Assembly (NCBI GenBank): GCA_023246985.1
Contig: JAHFHJ010000025.1
Coordinates: forward strand, 1-14,112
Source of the DNA: Candidatus Omnitrophota bacterium
GTDB taxonomy: Bacteria; Omnitrophota; Omnitrophia; Omnitrophales; Aquincolibacteriaceae
Direction of reading: 5' to 3'
DNA: 14,112 bases
Under the pieces are notes generated by a model. The model was not told the origin of the DNA and searched no databases. It was given only the letters and a program-made list of their open reading frames with translations. Below, piece after piece: positions 6,400 to 14,112 of the stretch; within the stretch, counting starts at the first letter, position 1; each line of letters begins with the position of its first letter. Made by a program: the position numbers and the translations under genes.

Positions 6400-7833
6400 A
6401 TGGAACCAAAGTTTATTCAATCTCACTCCCAGAAGATGTCCCTTTCTCCGCAGATGCGCGTCTATCTGCATCTGCTCCACCTCCCGCTCCAGGAGCTGCG
6501 GCAAGCGGTCGAAAGTGCCCTGGAGGAGAATCCGATGCTGGAGGAAGTCCCTCGCCCGCTCGACCCGGAAGACGAGGAAGTTTCATCGCCCGTCACAAAC
6601 AAAAATAAGGACGAGGAAGAATCCTCAGAAATACTGCCGGATGACTGGGCCGCAAAAGACCCGCTGACTTTTTCCAATATCCCTCCGGACCTTTCCCGGC
6701 GCAAACCCGAGGACACGCGCAAGATCATGGATTTCCAGGAAACGCTCATCACTCGACCGGAGAGTCTTTTTGATTATCTGGAATGGCAGGTCCATTTCCT
6801 CGAACTCGATGAAGCTCAAAAAAAGATCGCCCATGAGATTCTCGGGAACATCGATCCGGACGGTTATTTAAAAGCAACTCTGGAAGAAATCGCGGCCGGA
6901 TCCCGATCGGAGTGCGGAAAGGTCGAAGAAGTGCTCCTGAAAATTCAGCGGCTCGATCCCCCCGGGGTCGGAGCGCGCGACCTGCGGGAAGCGCTTCGGA
7001 TCCAGCTTGAACGCAAGGGGTCCGATGCCGCATTCGCCCGGGAGATCGTTCGGGACCATCTGGAACTTATTGCCAAGCGCGACTGGAAAACGCTTGCCAA
7101 GATCTTCAGCACCAGTGAACCGGAGATCAAAAGATCCGTGGATCTTATTGCGCGCCTCGATCCCAAACCCGGACGGAGTTTCTACGTTGAAGAAGCCATC
7201 GCGATCACTCCGGACGCGACGGTTTCGATCAAAGATGGCACCGAGGAGGGCCTGGAGATCGAAGTTCACGATGATTTTATTCCGAAGCTGCGTATCAATG
7301 CCGAGTACCGCCGCATGATGCGGGAGAAAGGCCTCGACAACAAAACCAAGGAATTCATCAAAACGCGTCTGGCCAGCGGCATTGATTTTCTCAAAGCGAT
7401 CGCACTGAGGGGGTCCACACTTCGCGCTATTACCGACGAGATCGTGCGCGCCCAGCCTCTTTTTTTCACACGCGGATTTTCGCATCTCCGTCCCCTGCGT
7501 TTGAAGGATATCGCCGAACGACTCGAGCTCCATGAGTCCACGATCAGCCGCGCAATCCATGGAAAATACCTCAGGACCCCGCAGGGCACGATTCCCTACA
7601 AAAGTTTTTTCTCGCAAAAGCTTGAGACGAAAGACGGCGAAGGGGAATCACAAAAGAGTACTCTGGAAAGGATCCGCTCCTTGGTAAAAAAAGAAGATTC
7701 CCACAAACCTCTGAGCGATCAGGCGATCGTGAAGCATTTAGAAGAGGAGGGAATTAACATCGCCCGACGCACGGTCGCCAAATACCGCGAGCTCCTTAAA
7801 ATACTCCCGACCCATCTTCGGCGCGTGCGCTAA
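6400..7833 (+). CDS. rpoN: RNA polymerase sigma-54 factor
   Basis: Sigma-54 directs RNA polymerase to -24/-12 promoters that need an AAA+ activator, often for nitrogen, motility or envelope-stress genes. The 477-residue protein is complete. Region I, the activator-response region, fills about residues 8-50 (QKMSLSPQMRVYLHLLHLP, then LEENPMLEE). An acidic, low-complexity region II follows (about 51-90). The core-binding region spans about 115-320 (LDPPGVGARDLREAL at 185-199). The DNA-binding helix-turn-helix is near 366-405 (LRLKDIAERLELHESTISRA). The RpoN box ARRTVAKYR is at 455-463. ATG 6400 is the only start after the in-frame stop at 6361 that keeps region I whole, and it lacks a Shine-Dalgarno sequence. 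It diverges from accD and converges on the tRNA and gltBD. I see no sigma-54-type promoter in the window. Confidence 0.97.
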   Translation: MEPKFIQSHSQKMSLSPQMRVYLHLLHLPLQELRQAVESALEENPMLEEVPRPLDPEDEEVSSPVTNKNKDEEESSEILPDDWAAKDPLTFSNIPPDLSRRKPEDTRKIMDFQETLITRPESLFDYLEWQVHFLELDEAQKKIAHEILGNIDPDGYLKATLEEIAAGSRSECGKVEEVLLKIQRLDPPGVGARDLREALRIQLERKGSDAAFAREIVRDHLELIAKRDWKTLAKIFSTSEPEIKRSVDLIARLDPKPGRSFYVEEAIAITPDATVSIKDGTEEGLEIEVHDDFIPKLRINAEYRRMMREKGLDNKTKEFIKTRLASGIDFLKAIALRGSTLRAITDEIVRAQPLFFTRGFSHLRPLRLKDIAERLELHESTISRAIHGKYLRTPQGTIPYKSFFSQKLETKDGEGESQKSTLERIRSLVKKEDSHKPLSDQAIVKHLEEEGINIARRTVAKYRELLKILPTHLRRVR

Positions 7834-7843
7834 ACAAAAAGAA

Positions 7844-7916
7844 AGCTGGCGGTCGGAATTGAACCGACGACCTGCGGTTTACGAAACCGCTGCTCTACCA
7901 GCTGAGCTACGCCAGC
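7844..7916 (-). tRNA. tRNA-Thr (anticodon CGU)
   Basis: Read on the minus strand, a full cloverleaf forms. The acceptor stem GCTGGCG pairs with CGCCAGC over seven bases. The D stem is GCTC/GAGC. The anticodon stem GCGGT/ACCGC encloses the loop TTCGTAA, giving anticodon CGT (reads ACG, threonine). The variable loop is AGGTC, and the T stem GTCGG/CCGAC holds the loop TTCAATT. The discriminator base is T at 7844 and CCA is not encoded. A T-rich tract (TTTCTTTTTG) follows the 3' end. It lies between rpoN and gltD, with its own promoter. Confidence 0.96.
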
Positions 7917-7947
7917 AGCGTGTTGCGCGTCTGAAAATGGAGTACGA

Positions 7948-7977
7948 TTTATACAAAGAGACGGCCCATCGGGTCAA
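7948..7977 (-). promoter_or_regulatory. Promoter of the tRNA-Thr gene
   Basis: On the minus strand, TTGACC (7972-7977) and TATAAA (7948-7953) are 18 bases apart, each one base off consensus. The -35 box contains the TGA stop codon of gltD. The -10 box lies 31 bases upstream of the tRNA 5' end, leaving about 24 bases of 5' leader for RNase P to remove. The tRNA can therefore be made independently of gltBD. Confidence 0.75.
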
Positions 7978-9440
7978 GACTTGAGATAAATGTCAACGGC
8001 CTGGGCCGCCTGCCGCCCCTGACTGATGGCCCAAACGACAAGCGAGGCTCCCCGGACCGTATCCCCCGCCGCAAAAACGCCCGGGACCGAGCTCCGATAA
8101 CTGTCATCGATCTGGACATTGCCGCGCGCGTCGAATTGAACCCCGAGGTCCGTCAAAAACCGGGAGTGTTCGACATGGACAAACCCCATCGCTAAAAGCA
8201 CCAAGTCGACCCGTAAAACAAAATCGGAACCCGGAATTTCCTTCATGGAATACTGGCCGGTCGTTTTATCCGGTTCCCATTGGACCCTCGCGCAGTGGAC
8301 CTCATGGACTTTCCCGTCCTTTCCGGTGATCTTCTGGGTCGTGATCGCCCAGTCGCGGTCGCATCCTTCTTCATGAGAAGTCGAAGTACGCAGGATCTGC
8401 GGCCAATTCGGCCACACGGGGTTCCACGGCTCTTTCCAGTCGCGCGGCTTCGGAAGGATCTCGAACTGATAAACCTTCTTGGCGCCTTGGCGGTTTGAAG
8501 TGCCGACGCAATCCGACCCCGTATCTCCGCCGCCGATCACAAGCACCGTTTTCCCTTTCGCGGAAAGGATCGGATCCGTCTGGATCTCGCCCGAAACGGC
8601 TTTATTGGAAAGCGTCAAAAAATCCATCGCATGATGAACTCCGGAGAGTTCGCGGCCCGGAACTCTGAGATCGCGCGGCGCACCCGCTCCCATCGTGAGA
8701 AGAATGACATCGTGATTCTTTTTAAGCTCCGCCGCGGAAATCGTCACCCCCACATCGACATTCGTCTCGAACCGCACCCCTTCGGCCTTCATCTGCTCGA
8801 TACGCCGGTCCAGCACCCACTTCTCCAGCTTGAAATCGGGGATCCCGAAACGCAAAAGCCCGCCGATCTTCGAGGATTTCTCAAAAAGAGTCACGCGATG
8901 TCCCCTCCGGCGCAACTGCTGGGCCGCAGACAAACCGGCGGGCCCCGAGCCCACGATCGCTATTTTTTTGCCGGTCTCTCTCACCGGAGGCTTGGGATTC
9001 ACCCATCCTTTTGCAAAAGCTTTTTCGATGATGGAAAGCTCGATCTGTTCGATCGTGACCGGCGCCACATTAATGGCCAGCGTACAGGCGGTCTCACAAG
9101 GCGCCGGACAAACGCGTCCCGTCACCTCCGGAAGATTGTTCGTAAGGGAAAGCCGCTCGAACGCTTCATGCCATTGCCCGCGGAAAACCGCGTCATTCCA
9201 TTCCGGGATGAGATTATAAACCGGACACCCCATGGCGTGACAGAACGGGATCCCGCAATCCATGCAGCGGGCGCCTTGCTTGTTGATCTCTTCAGAAAAA
9301 AGCGGCGGGGTGATCTCCCGATAGTCCTTGAGACGCTCCGAAACAGGCCGCTTCGGCGCCAGACTCCGCTTATATTCGAGAAAACCGTCCGCTTTTCCCA
9401 TGAGTGCGTTCTTTATTTTGATTGAAAGGGAACGGTACAA
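7974..9440 (-). CDS. gltD: Glutamate synthase (NADPH) small subunit
   Basis: GltD takes electrons from NADPH through FAD and iron-sulphur centres to GltB, which makes glutamate from glutamine and 2-oxoglutarate. Numbered from TTG 9440 (488 residues), the N-terminal cysteines for [4Fe-4S] clusters are C59, C62, C67, C72 (CMDCGIPFC, GCP) and C111, C115, C119 (VCPAPCETAC). The FAD-binding VGSGPAG is at 163-169, the NADPH-binding VIGGGDTGSD at 301-310, and the closing FAD motif GVFAAGD at 454-460. Start choice is uncertain. TTG 9440 has AAGGG nine bases upstream, whereas the in-frame ATG at 9401 has no clear ribosome site. That ATG gives the family-like N-terminus MGKADGFLEYKR (475 residues), so homology favours it. 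The gene follows gltB with a 34-base hairpin spacer and is surely co-transcribed. Confidence 0.96.
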   Translation of the reverse strand: MYRSLSIKIKNALMGKADGFLEYKRSLAPKRPVSERLKDYREITPPLFSEEINKQGARCMDCGIPFCHAMGCPVYNLIPEWNDAVFRGQWHEAFERLSLTNNLPEVTGRVCPAPCETACTLAINVAPVTIEQIELSIIEKAFAKGWVNPKPPVRETGKKIAIVGSGPAGLSAAQQLRRRGHRVTLFEKSSKIGGLLRFGIPDFKLEKWVLDRRIEQMKAEGVRFETNVDVGVTISAAELKKNHDVILLTMGAGAPRDLRVPGRELSGVHHAMDFLTLSNKAVSGEIQTDPILSAKGKTVLVIGGGDTGSDCVGTSNRQGAKKVYQFEILPKPRDWKEPWNPVWPNWPQILRTSTSHEEGCDRDWAITTQKITGKDGKVHEVHCARVQWEPDKTTGQYSMKEIPGSDFVLRVDLVLLAMGFVHVEHSRFLTDLGVQFDARGNVQIDDSYRSSVPGVFAAGDTVRGASLVVWAISQGRQAAQAVDIYLKS

Positions 9441-9474
9441 TGCCGCGAACCCTTAAGATTAATACAACGCGGCA
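9441..9474 (-). promoter_or_regulatory. gltB-gltD intercistronic hairpin
   Basis: TGCCGCG (9441-9447) and CGCGGCA (9468-9474) are perfect inverted repeats. They can be extended by two A-T pairs into the gltB stop codon on one side and the gltD TTG codon on the other, giving nine pairs. The 20-base loop holds the AAGGG Shine-Dalgarno sequence (9450-9454). The repeat fills the spacer exactly. A role in translational coupling, relative expression or mRNA processing is inferred. With no T-run after it, it is not a terminator. Confidence 0.65.
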
Positions 9475-12400
9475 TTAGGGGAAAACCTCTTCCGTCATGG
9501 CCGCCGATTCCGAGCTTTCCATCTGTTGTTCTTTCAGCTTTTCCAGCGCTTTTTTATAATCCATCGGCATCACCTTTACAAAACGCGGCAGCATTTCATA
9601 CCAGCTCTTGAGAATCGCCGCGGCGTATTCACTGCCGGTATAGTTCACATGGCGTTCGATATATTTCTTGAGAAAATTCTTATCCTCCGCTTCCACGACC
9701 GGATCCAGATCCACCATCTCCCAATTGCAGCGGGTATCGAAAAGCTGGGTTTCGTCGAGGACATAGGCAATCCCGCCGCTCATCCCCGCCGCGAAATTCA
9801 CGCCCGTTTGGCCCAGAATGATGACGCGTCCGCCGGTCATATATTCACAACCGTGATCTCCCACGCCTTCCACCACCGCGACCGCGCCACTATTACGCAC
9901 GCAAAAACGCTCCCCGGCCATTCCATGAATGTAGACCTCCCCAGCCGTCGCGCCAAAAAGGTTCACATTCCCCGTGATACTATTATCCTGCGGACGGAAA
10001 GTCGCCTTCTTCGGAGGATAAATGATGAGTTTTCCGCCCGAGAGCCCTTTTCCAAAATAGTCGTTGGCATCGCCTTCGAGCTCAAAGGTTACGCCCGGCG
10101 CAAGAAACGCGCCGAAGCTCTGTCCCGCCGACCCTTCAAATTTGACCTTGATCGTATCTTCCGGCAGCCCCTTGGAACCATACCGTTTGGAGATCTCGTA
10201 GCTTAGGGTGGCTCCGGCCGTGCGGTTGCAATTCCTGATCTTATGGTTCAAACTCACGGATTTCTGGTTCTCGATCGCCGCCTTGGCCTTCTGAATAAGT
10301 TCCGCGTCGATCGACAACGAAAAATCATGCTGCTGTCGGGTGATGCAGCGGATCGAACCGCCGGCAGGAACTTGCGGCTTGGCGAGTATCTTGGAAAAAT
10401 CAAGCCCCCGGGTCTTGTAATGTTCTACCGCGTCATTCACTTCCAGAAGATCCACGCGCCCGACCATCTCTTCAAATTTTCTGAAACCCAGCTCCGCCAT
10501 TAACTCACGGATTTCCTGAGCGATAAAACGCATAAAATGGATCGGATGTTCCGGTTTTCCGGTGAACCGCTTGCGCAGTGCTTCGTTCTGGGTCGCGACT
10601 CCGACGGGACAGGTGTTGAGATGGCATTTTCTCATCATGATACAACCCAGGGTCACAAGAGCCGCGGTCCCGAATCCGAACTCCTCAGCGCCCAAGAGCG
10701 CTCCGATCACGACATCGCGGCCGGTTTTTATTTGCCCGTCAACCTGGACGCGGATACGATCGCGCAATTTGTTCATGACAAGCACCTGCTGGGTCTCCGC
10801 AAGCCCGATCTCCCACGGCGAACCCGCATATTTGATCGAAGAGATCGGCGACGCGCCTGTTCCGCCGTCATGCCCGCTGATCAGAACCATATCGGCCTTC
10901 CCTTTGGCAACACCGGCCGCGATGGTTCCGACCCCGATCTCCGAGACAAGTTTTACGGAAATGCGCGCCTTCGGATTGGCGTTCTTAAGATCGAAAATCA
11001 GTTGGGCAAGATCCTCGATGGAATAAATGTCATGATGCGGCGGCGGAGAAATAAGCATCACGCCCGGCGTCGAGTTGCGGACCTTGGCAATGATTTCGTC
11101 AACCTTATGCCCGGGCAACTGCCCGCCCTCCCCCGGCTTGGCGCCCTGGGCCATCTTGATCTGAAGCTCATTCGAGTGGGCCAGATAATTGCTGTTGACC
11201 CCAAAACGGCCGGACGCAACTTGTTTCACCGTGCTCATTAAAGAATCTCCGTTCGGGAGCGGCATATAACGGGCCTCGTCCTCGCCCCCTTCGCCGGAAT
11301 TGCTCATGGCCCCCAATCGGTTCATGGCGATCGCAAGGGTCTCGTGCGCCTCCTTACTGATAGAACCAAACGACATCGCCGACGAAACGAATCGTTTTAC
11401 AAGGGTGTCCGCCGGCTCCACTTCTTCGATCGGAACGGGCCGTCCCTTTTTAAAGCGGAACAGGCCGCGAAGCGTGCAAAGATTCTTGCTGGCATCATTG
11501 ACCTCTTTGGAATAAGATTTGAAAACCTGATAGTCCCCCTCGCGGACCGCTTTTTGAAGATGGACGATGGCCTGGGGAGAAAATAAATGCTCTTCGGAAA
11601 ATAGACGGTAATGATAGCTGCCGCCCGAAGTCAGGGTTTCCGTACTCGGCTCCGGCTCCTTGAAAGCCTCCGCGAATCGGGCAAGCGTTTCCTTTTCCAC
11701 GGCCTCGATCCCGATTCCCTGGATCCGCGTTGCCGTGCCGGGGAAATATTTCCGCACAAACGCCTCGCTCAACCCCACCGCCTCAAAGATCTGCGCCCCG
11801 CGATAGCTTCGGATCGTGGAAATACCCATCTTGGACATGACCTTGAGCAGGCCTTTTTTGATGGCGGTAATATAATTCTCGATGGCGGTTTCCATCGACA
11901 GGTTCGCGGAAAGATGGCCGCGCTTTTTTAGATCCGATAAAGTTTCGAACGCGAGGTAAGGATTGATCCCGGTCGCGCCGTAGCCGACCAAACACGCGAA
12001 GTGCTGAACTTCACGGGCCTCCCCCGTCTCGAGGATGATCCCCATAAGTTGCCGCTTCCCTTTGCGAATCAAGTGATGGTGTACGGCCACCATGGCCAAA
12101 AGCGCCGGGATCGGCGCCTGATCGGGAGAAATCCCGCGATCGCTCAGAATCAAGAGCGAATGACCTTCATTGACTTTTATTTCCGCGTCCGCGCAAAGCC
12201 TCTCAATTGCCTTCTCAAGAGCTCCCTTCCCGGCCTTGGCGTCAAAAAGCATGTCCAGGGTCGCCACCTTAAAACCCGGCAAATTCGCCGCGCGCAAACG
12301 GTCCATATCGTCATTCGTAAGCACGGGATGCGAGAGTTTCAATTGCCGGCAATGCTCGGGCTTTTCATCCAAAAGATTCCCCTCGCGGCCCACAAAACTC

Positions 12401-13998
12401 ATCAGCGACATAACGAGGTTCTCGCGATAAGGGTCGATCGGAGGATTGGTGACCTGCGCAAAAAGCTGCTTGAAATAATTATAGAGAAGCTGCGGCTGCT
12501 TGGAGAGGACCGCAAGCGGCGCGTCATTCCCCATCGAACCCACCGGTTCCTGCGCCGTCTCGATCATCGGGACCAGAACCATTTTTTCATCTTCAAGCGT
12601 ATAACCGAACGCGCGTTGCCTCATGGCCAGCTTTTTCTCGTCCACGTCGACCGGGCCCGGCACCTGCAAAAGGCCTTTGAGCTCGATGCGGTTATCCTCA
12701 AGCCACCGTCGGTACGGCCGGCGGCGGGAAATAACGGATTTGATCTCGTTATCCTTGATCACGCGCTTGGCCGACGTATCCACCAGAAACATTTTGCCCG
12801 GAGCCAGCCGCCCTTTTTCGAGCACATCCGCGGGGTCGATATCCAGTACGCCGACCTCGGAAGCCATCACCGCCAAACCGCTCTTGGTGATCACATAACG
12901 GGCCGGGCGGAGACCATTCCTGTCCAGCGTCGCACCGATTTTGGTCCCATCCGTAAAAGCGATCGCGGCCGGACCATCCCACGGTTCCATGATCGCGGCA
13001 TGATATTCAAAGAAGGAACGCTTGGCTTCGCTGATATGGTACTTGGGACCGAAGGCCTCCGGGATCATCATCATCATGGAATGCTCGATCGAGCGTCCGC
13101 TCAGAGCCAGGAGTTCGTACACATTATCAAAAATACCGGAATCGCTTAGCTCCGTGTTGATGACAGGGAAAAGTTTCTTAAGTTCCTCCCCGAAAAGCGG
13201 CGAAGAAAGCGTCGCCTCGCGGGCCATCATCTTGTTGATGTTGCCGCGAAGGGTATTGATCTCGCCGTTATGCGCCATAAACCGGAACGGATGGGCGAGC
13301 GGCCAGGACGGAAAGGTATTCGTCGAGTAGCGTTGGTGGACCACCGCAAGGGCGCTGACAAAATCCGGATCCAGAAGATCGGTAAAAAAATGGTCAAACT
13401 GGGGCGCCGCAAACATGCCTTTGTAGACGATCGTACGGGAGGAAAAGGAAGGAATATAAAAATCCTCAAGCCCCCAACCCTGCTTGGCGGCTTCCTTCTC
13501 GAGGACTTTTCTGAGGATATAAAGCCGGCGCTCCAAAGCCAGTCCTTCGAGCCCCTCGAAGGTCATAAACACCTGCCCAATGGACGGCATCACCTCACGC
13601 GCCGTTTCTCCGAGACAATCAGGTTGGGTCGGTACTTCCCGCCACCCCAGGATTTTTCCGCCTTCTTGAGCGGTCCCGGCGGCGATCATCTTCCTCGCGC
13701 GCTCGGCGTCTTTTTCCTGTTGCGGAAGAAAGAGCATCCCCACGCAGTATTTCCCCTCGTCCGGCAACTGGAACTTCAAAACCTTGGAAAAGAACTTGTG
13801 CGGGATCTGGAGGATCATCCCGGCGCCGTCGCCGGTCTTTAAATCGCCTCCGACCGCGCCGCGATGAACCAGATTCTGGAGGATCTGAACACCGTCACGC
13901 ACGATTCGATGCGACCGGGTCCCATCGATCTTGACGACGAACCCGATGCCGCAGGCGTCATGCTCTTGATTCGGATGATAAAGACCTTGCGCCTTCAT
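9475..13998 (-). CDS. gltB: Glutamate synthase large subunit
   Basis: GltB hydrolyses glutamine and transfers the ammonia through an internal tunnel to 2-oxoglutarate, producing two glutamates with electrons from GltD. The 1507-residue protein has the usual order. A 15-residue propeptide precedes the catalytic C16 (DACGIGF), which should become the N-terminus. The class II glutamine amidotransferase domain spans about 16-430 (HQRYSTNTFPSWPLAHPFR, NGEINTLRGN). The central domain spans about 440-800. The FMN-binding synthase domain spans about 830-1200 (SGEGGEDEAR at 901-910, ISGHDGGTGASP at 1040-1051), with the [3Fe-4S] cysteines C1119, C1125 and C1130. The C-terminal GXGXG beta-helix lies at about 1250-1450. 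ATG 13998 has AAGGGG about eight bases upstream. Length is typical and no domain is broken. It is the first gene of a gltB-gltD operon. Confidence 0.98.
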   Translation of the reverse strand: MKAQGLYHPNQEHDACGIGFVVKIDGTRSHRIVRDGVQILQNLVHRGAVGGDLKTGDGAGMILQIPHKFFSKVLKFQLPDEGKYCVGMLFLPQQEKDAERARKMIAAGTAQEGGKILGWREVPTQPDCLGETAREVMPSIGQVFMTFEGLEGLALERRLYILRKVLEKEAAKQGWGLEDFYIPSFSSRTIVYKGMFAAPQFDHFFTDLLDPDFVSALAVVHQRYSTNTFPSWPLAHPFRFMAHNGEINTLRGNINKMMAREATLSSPLFGEELKKLFPVINTELSDSGIFDNVYELLALSGRSIEHSMMMMIPEAFGPKYHISEAKRSFFEYHAAIMEPWDGPAAIAFTDGTKIGATLDRNGLRPARYVITKSGLAVMASEVGVLDIDPADVLEKGRLAPGKMFLVDTSAKRVIKDNEIKSVISRRRPYRRWLEDNRIELKGLLQVPGPVDVDEKKLAMRQRAFGYTLEDEKMVLVPMIETAQEPVGSMGNDAPLAVLSKQPQLLYNYFKQLFAQVTNPPIDPYRENLVMSLMSFVGREGNLLDEKPEHCRQLKLSHPVLTNDDMDRLRAANLPGFKVATLDMLFDAKAGKGALEKAIERLCADAEIKVNEGHSLLILSDRGISPDQAPIPALLAMVAVHHHLIRKGKRQLMGIILETGEAREVQHFACLVGYGATGINPYLAFETLSDLKKRGHLSANLSMETAIENYITAIKKGLLKVMSKMGISTIRSYRGAQIFEAVGLSEAFVRKYFPGTATRIQGIGIEAVEKETLARFAEAFKEPEPSTETLTSGGSYHYRLFSEEHLFSPQAIVHLQKAVREGDYQVFKSYSKEVNDASKNLCTLRGLFRFKKGRPVPIEEVEPADTLVKRFVSSAMSFGSISKEAHETLAIAMNRLGAMSNSGEGGEDEARYMPLPNGDSLMSTVKQVASGRFGVNSNYLAHSNELQIKMAQGAKPGEGGQLPGHKVDEIIAKVRNSTPGVMLISPPPHHDIYSIEDLAQLIFDLKNANPKARISVKLVSEIGVGTIAAGVAKGKADMVLISGHDGGTGASPISSIKYAGSPWEIGLAETQQVLVMNKLRDRIRVQVDGQIKTGRDVVIGALLGAEEFGFGTAALVTLGCIMMRKCHLNTCPVGVATQNEALRKRFTGKPEHPIHFMRFIAQEIRELMAELGFRKFEEMVGRVDLLEVNDAVEHYKTRGLDFSKILAKPQVPAGGSIRCITRQQHDFSLSIDAELIQKAKAAIENQKSVSLNHKIRNCNRTAGATLSYEISKRYGSKGLPEDTIKVKFEGSAGQSFGAFLAPGVTFELEGDANDYFGKGLSGGKLIIYPPKKATFRPQDNSITGNVNLFGATAGEVYIHGMAGERFCVRNSGAVAVVEGVGDHGCEYMTGGRVIILGQTGVNFAAGMSGGIAYVLDETQLFDTRCNWEMVDLDPVVEAEDKNFLKKYIERHVNYTGSEYAAAILKSWYEMLPRFVKVMPMDYKKALEKLKEQQMESSESAAMTEEVFP

Positions 13999-14017
13999 GA
14001 AGCATCCCCTTCAAAAC

Positions 14018-14047
14018 TTTATAAAACCTTGACTCCCTTGAAGACAA
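14018..14047 (-). promoter_or_regulatory. Candidate gltB promoter
   Basis: On the minus strand TTGTCT (14042-14047) and TATAAA (14018-14023) are 18 bases apart, the same spacing and -10 box as the tRNA promoter. The predicted start near 14012 leaves about 14 bases of leader, which contains the AAGGGG ribosome site. The -35 box lies within the T-tract of the preceding terminator. No -24/-12 sigma-54 element is apparent here. Confidence 0.55.
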
Positions 14048-14070
14048 AAACACCCTCGCTCACGAGGGTG
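14041..14070 (-). terminator. Rho-independent terminator upstream of gltB
   Basis: CACCCTCG (14051-14058) and CGAGGGTG (14063-14070) form a perfect eight-base stem with a four-base loop. On the minus strand it is followed by TTTTTGTCTT. It should stop leftward transcription entering from an unseen gene beyond the right edge. A second small stem, GCCGG/CCGGC (14076-14091), stands just before it. On the plus strand no T-run follows, so it is one-way. Confidence 0.75.
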
Positions 14071-14112
14071 AAATAGCCGGGACAAACCGGCGAGGCACAT
14101 TCTACTGGTTTC
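14071..14112. other. Window edge upstream of the terminator, no gene assigned
   Basis: These 42 bases probably hold the 3' end or 3' untranslated region of a leftward gene beyond the edge. One minus-strand frame stops at TAG (14102-14104), which would suit a gene ending about 30 bases before the terminator stem. The other two minus frames stay open through the hairpin to 14019 and 14011. With so few codons no choice can be made. Confidence 0.3.

Noticed and set aside
7834..7916. rpoN terminator on the plus strand
   Set aside because: The only strong pairing downstream of rpoN is the antisense of the tRNA. No T-run follows it on the plus strand, so I do not call a terminator.
12001..13149. 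Long open frame on the plus strand (382 codons), and a similar one at 3050-4021
   Set aside because: Both lie wholly opposite strongly recognised genes (gltB and a GGDEF cyclase). Their translations are rich in Arg, His and Pro and show no family motif. They are antisense shadows of GC-rich coding DNA.
14011..14112. Two minus-strand frames open to the right edge, one ending at TAA 14019-14021 and the other at TGA 14011-14013
   Set aside because: They run through a strong terminator hairpin and the gltB promoter candidate and are too short to recognise. A third frame stops at 14102-14104, which fits a terminator better.
1..14112. Mobile elements, CRISPR arrays, defence or biosynthetic cassettes
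   Set aside because: No transposase, integrase, direct-repeat array or toxin-antitoxin pair is visible. Nearly all coding space is taken by intact chromosomal genes.

Overview
The window reads as ordinary chromosomal DNA of a Gram-negative (diderm), LPS-bearing bacterium, most likely from an uncultured lineage. The evidence is an LptD-type outer-membrane LPS assembly protein, a complete sigma-54 factor, bacterial-type glutamate synthase and Shine-Dalgarno-led genes. The style of the proteins would fit Omnitrophota or a relative, but that placement is only an impression. I see no insertion sequence, prophage, CRISPR array or defence cassette.

Left part (1-6328, minus strand): one apparent operon read right to left. 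It is accD (acetyl-CoA carboxylase beta subunit), an orphan MalK/UgpC-type ABC ATPase, two membrane-bound GAF-GGDEF diguanylate cyclases whose genes overlap by 19 bases, and lptD, which overlaps the preceding stop by 4 bases and runs off the left edge. Spacings are 20 and 18 bases, followed by two overlaps, so co-transcription is likely. A perfect TTGACA-N16-TATAAT promoter at 6301-6328 points toward accD and implies a structured leader of about 240 bases. The set links fatty-acid synthesis, c-di-GMP signalling and LPS export.

Middle (6365-7833, plus strand): rpoN (sigma-54) is divergent from the accD operon. Its promoter-like element sits so close to the start codon that the mRNA may be leaderless.

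Right part (7844-14112, minus strand): gltB and gltD encode the two subunits of NADPH-type glutamate synthase. A tRNA-Thr(CGU) follows, with its own promoter whose -35 box overlaps the gltD stop codon. The gltB-gltD spacer is an almost exact hairpin carrying the gltD Shine-Dalgarno sequence in its loop. Upstream of gltB a Rho-independent terminator and a gltB promoter overlap, so gltBD looks insulated from whatever lies beyond the right edge. The placement of rpoN tail-to-tail with gltBD gives this half a nitrogen-assimilation theme.

No wholly new system is evident. The best leads are regulatory (divergent promoters, leader structure, leaderless rpoN, gltB-gltD hairpin) and the paired cyclases inside an envelope-biogenesis operon.
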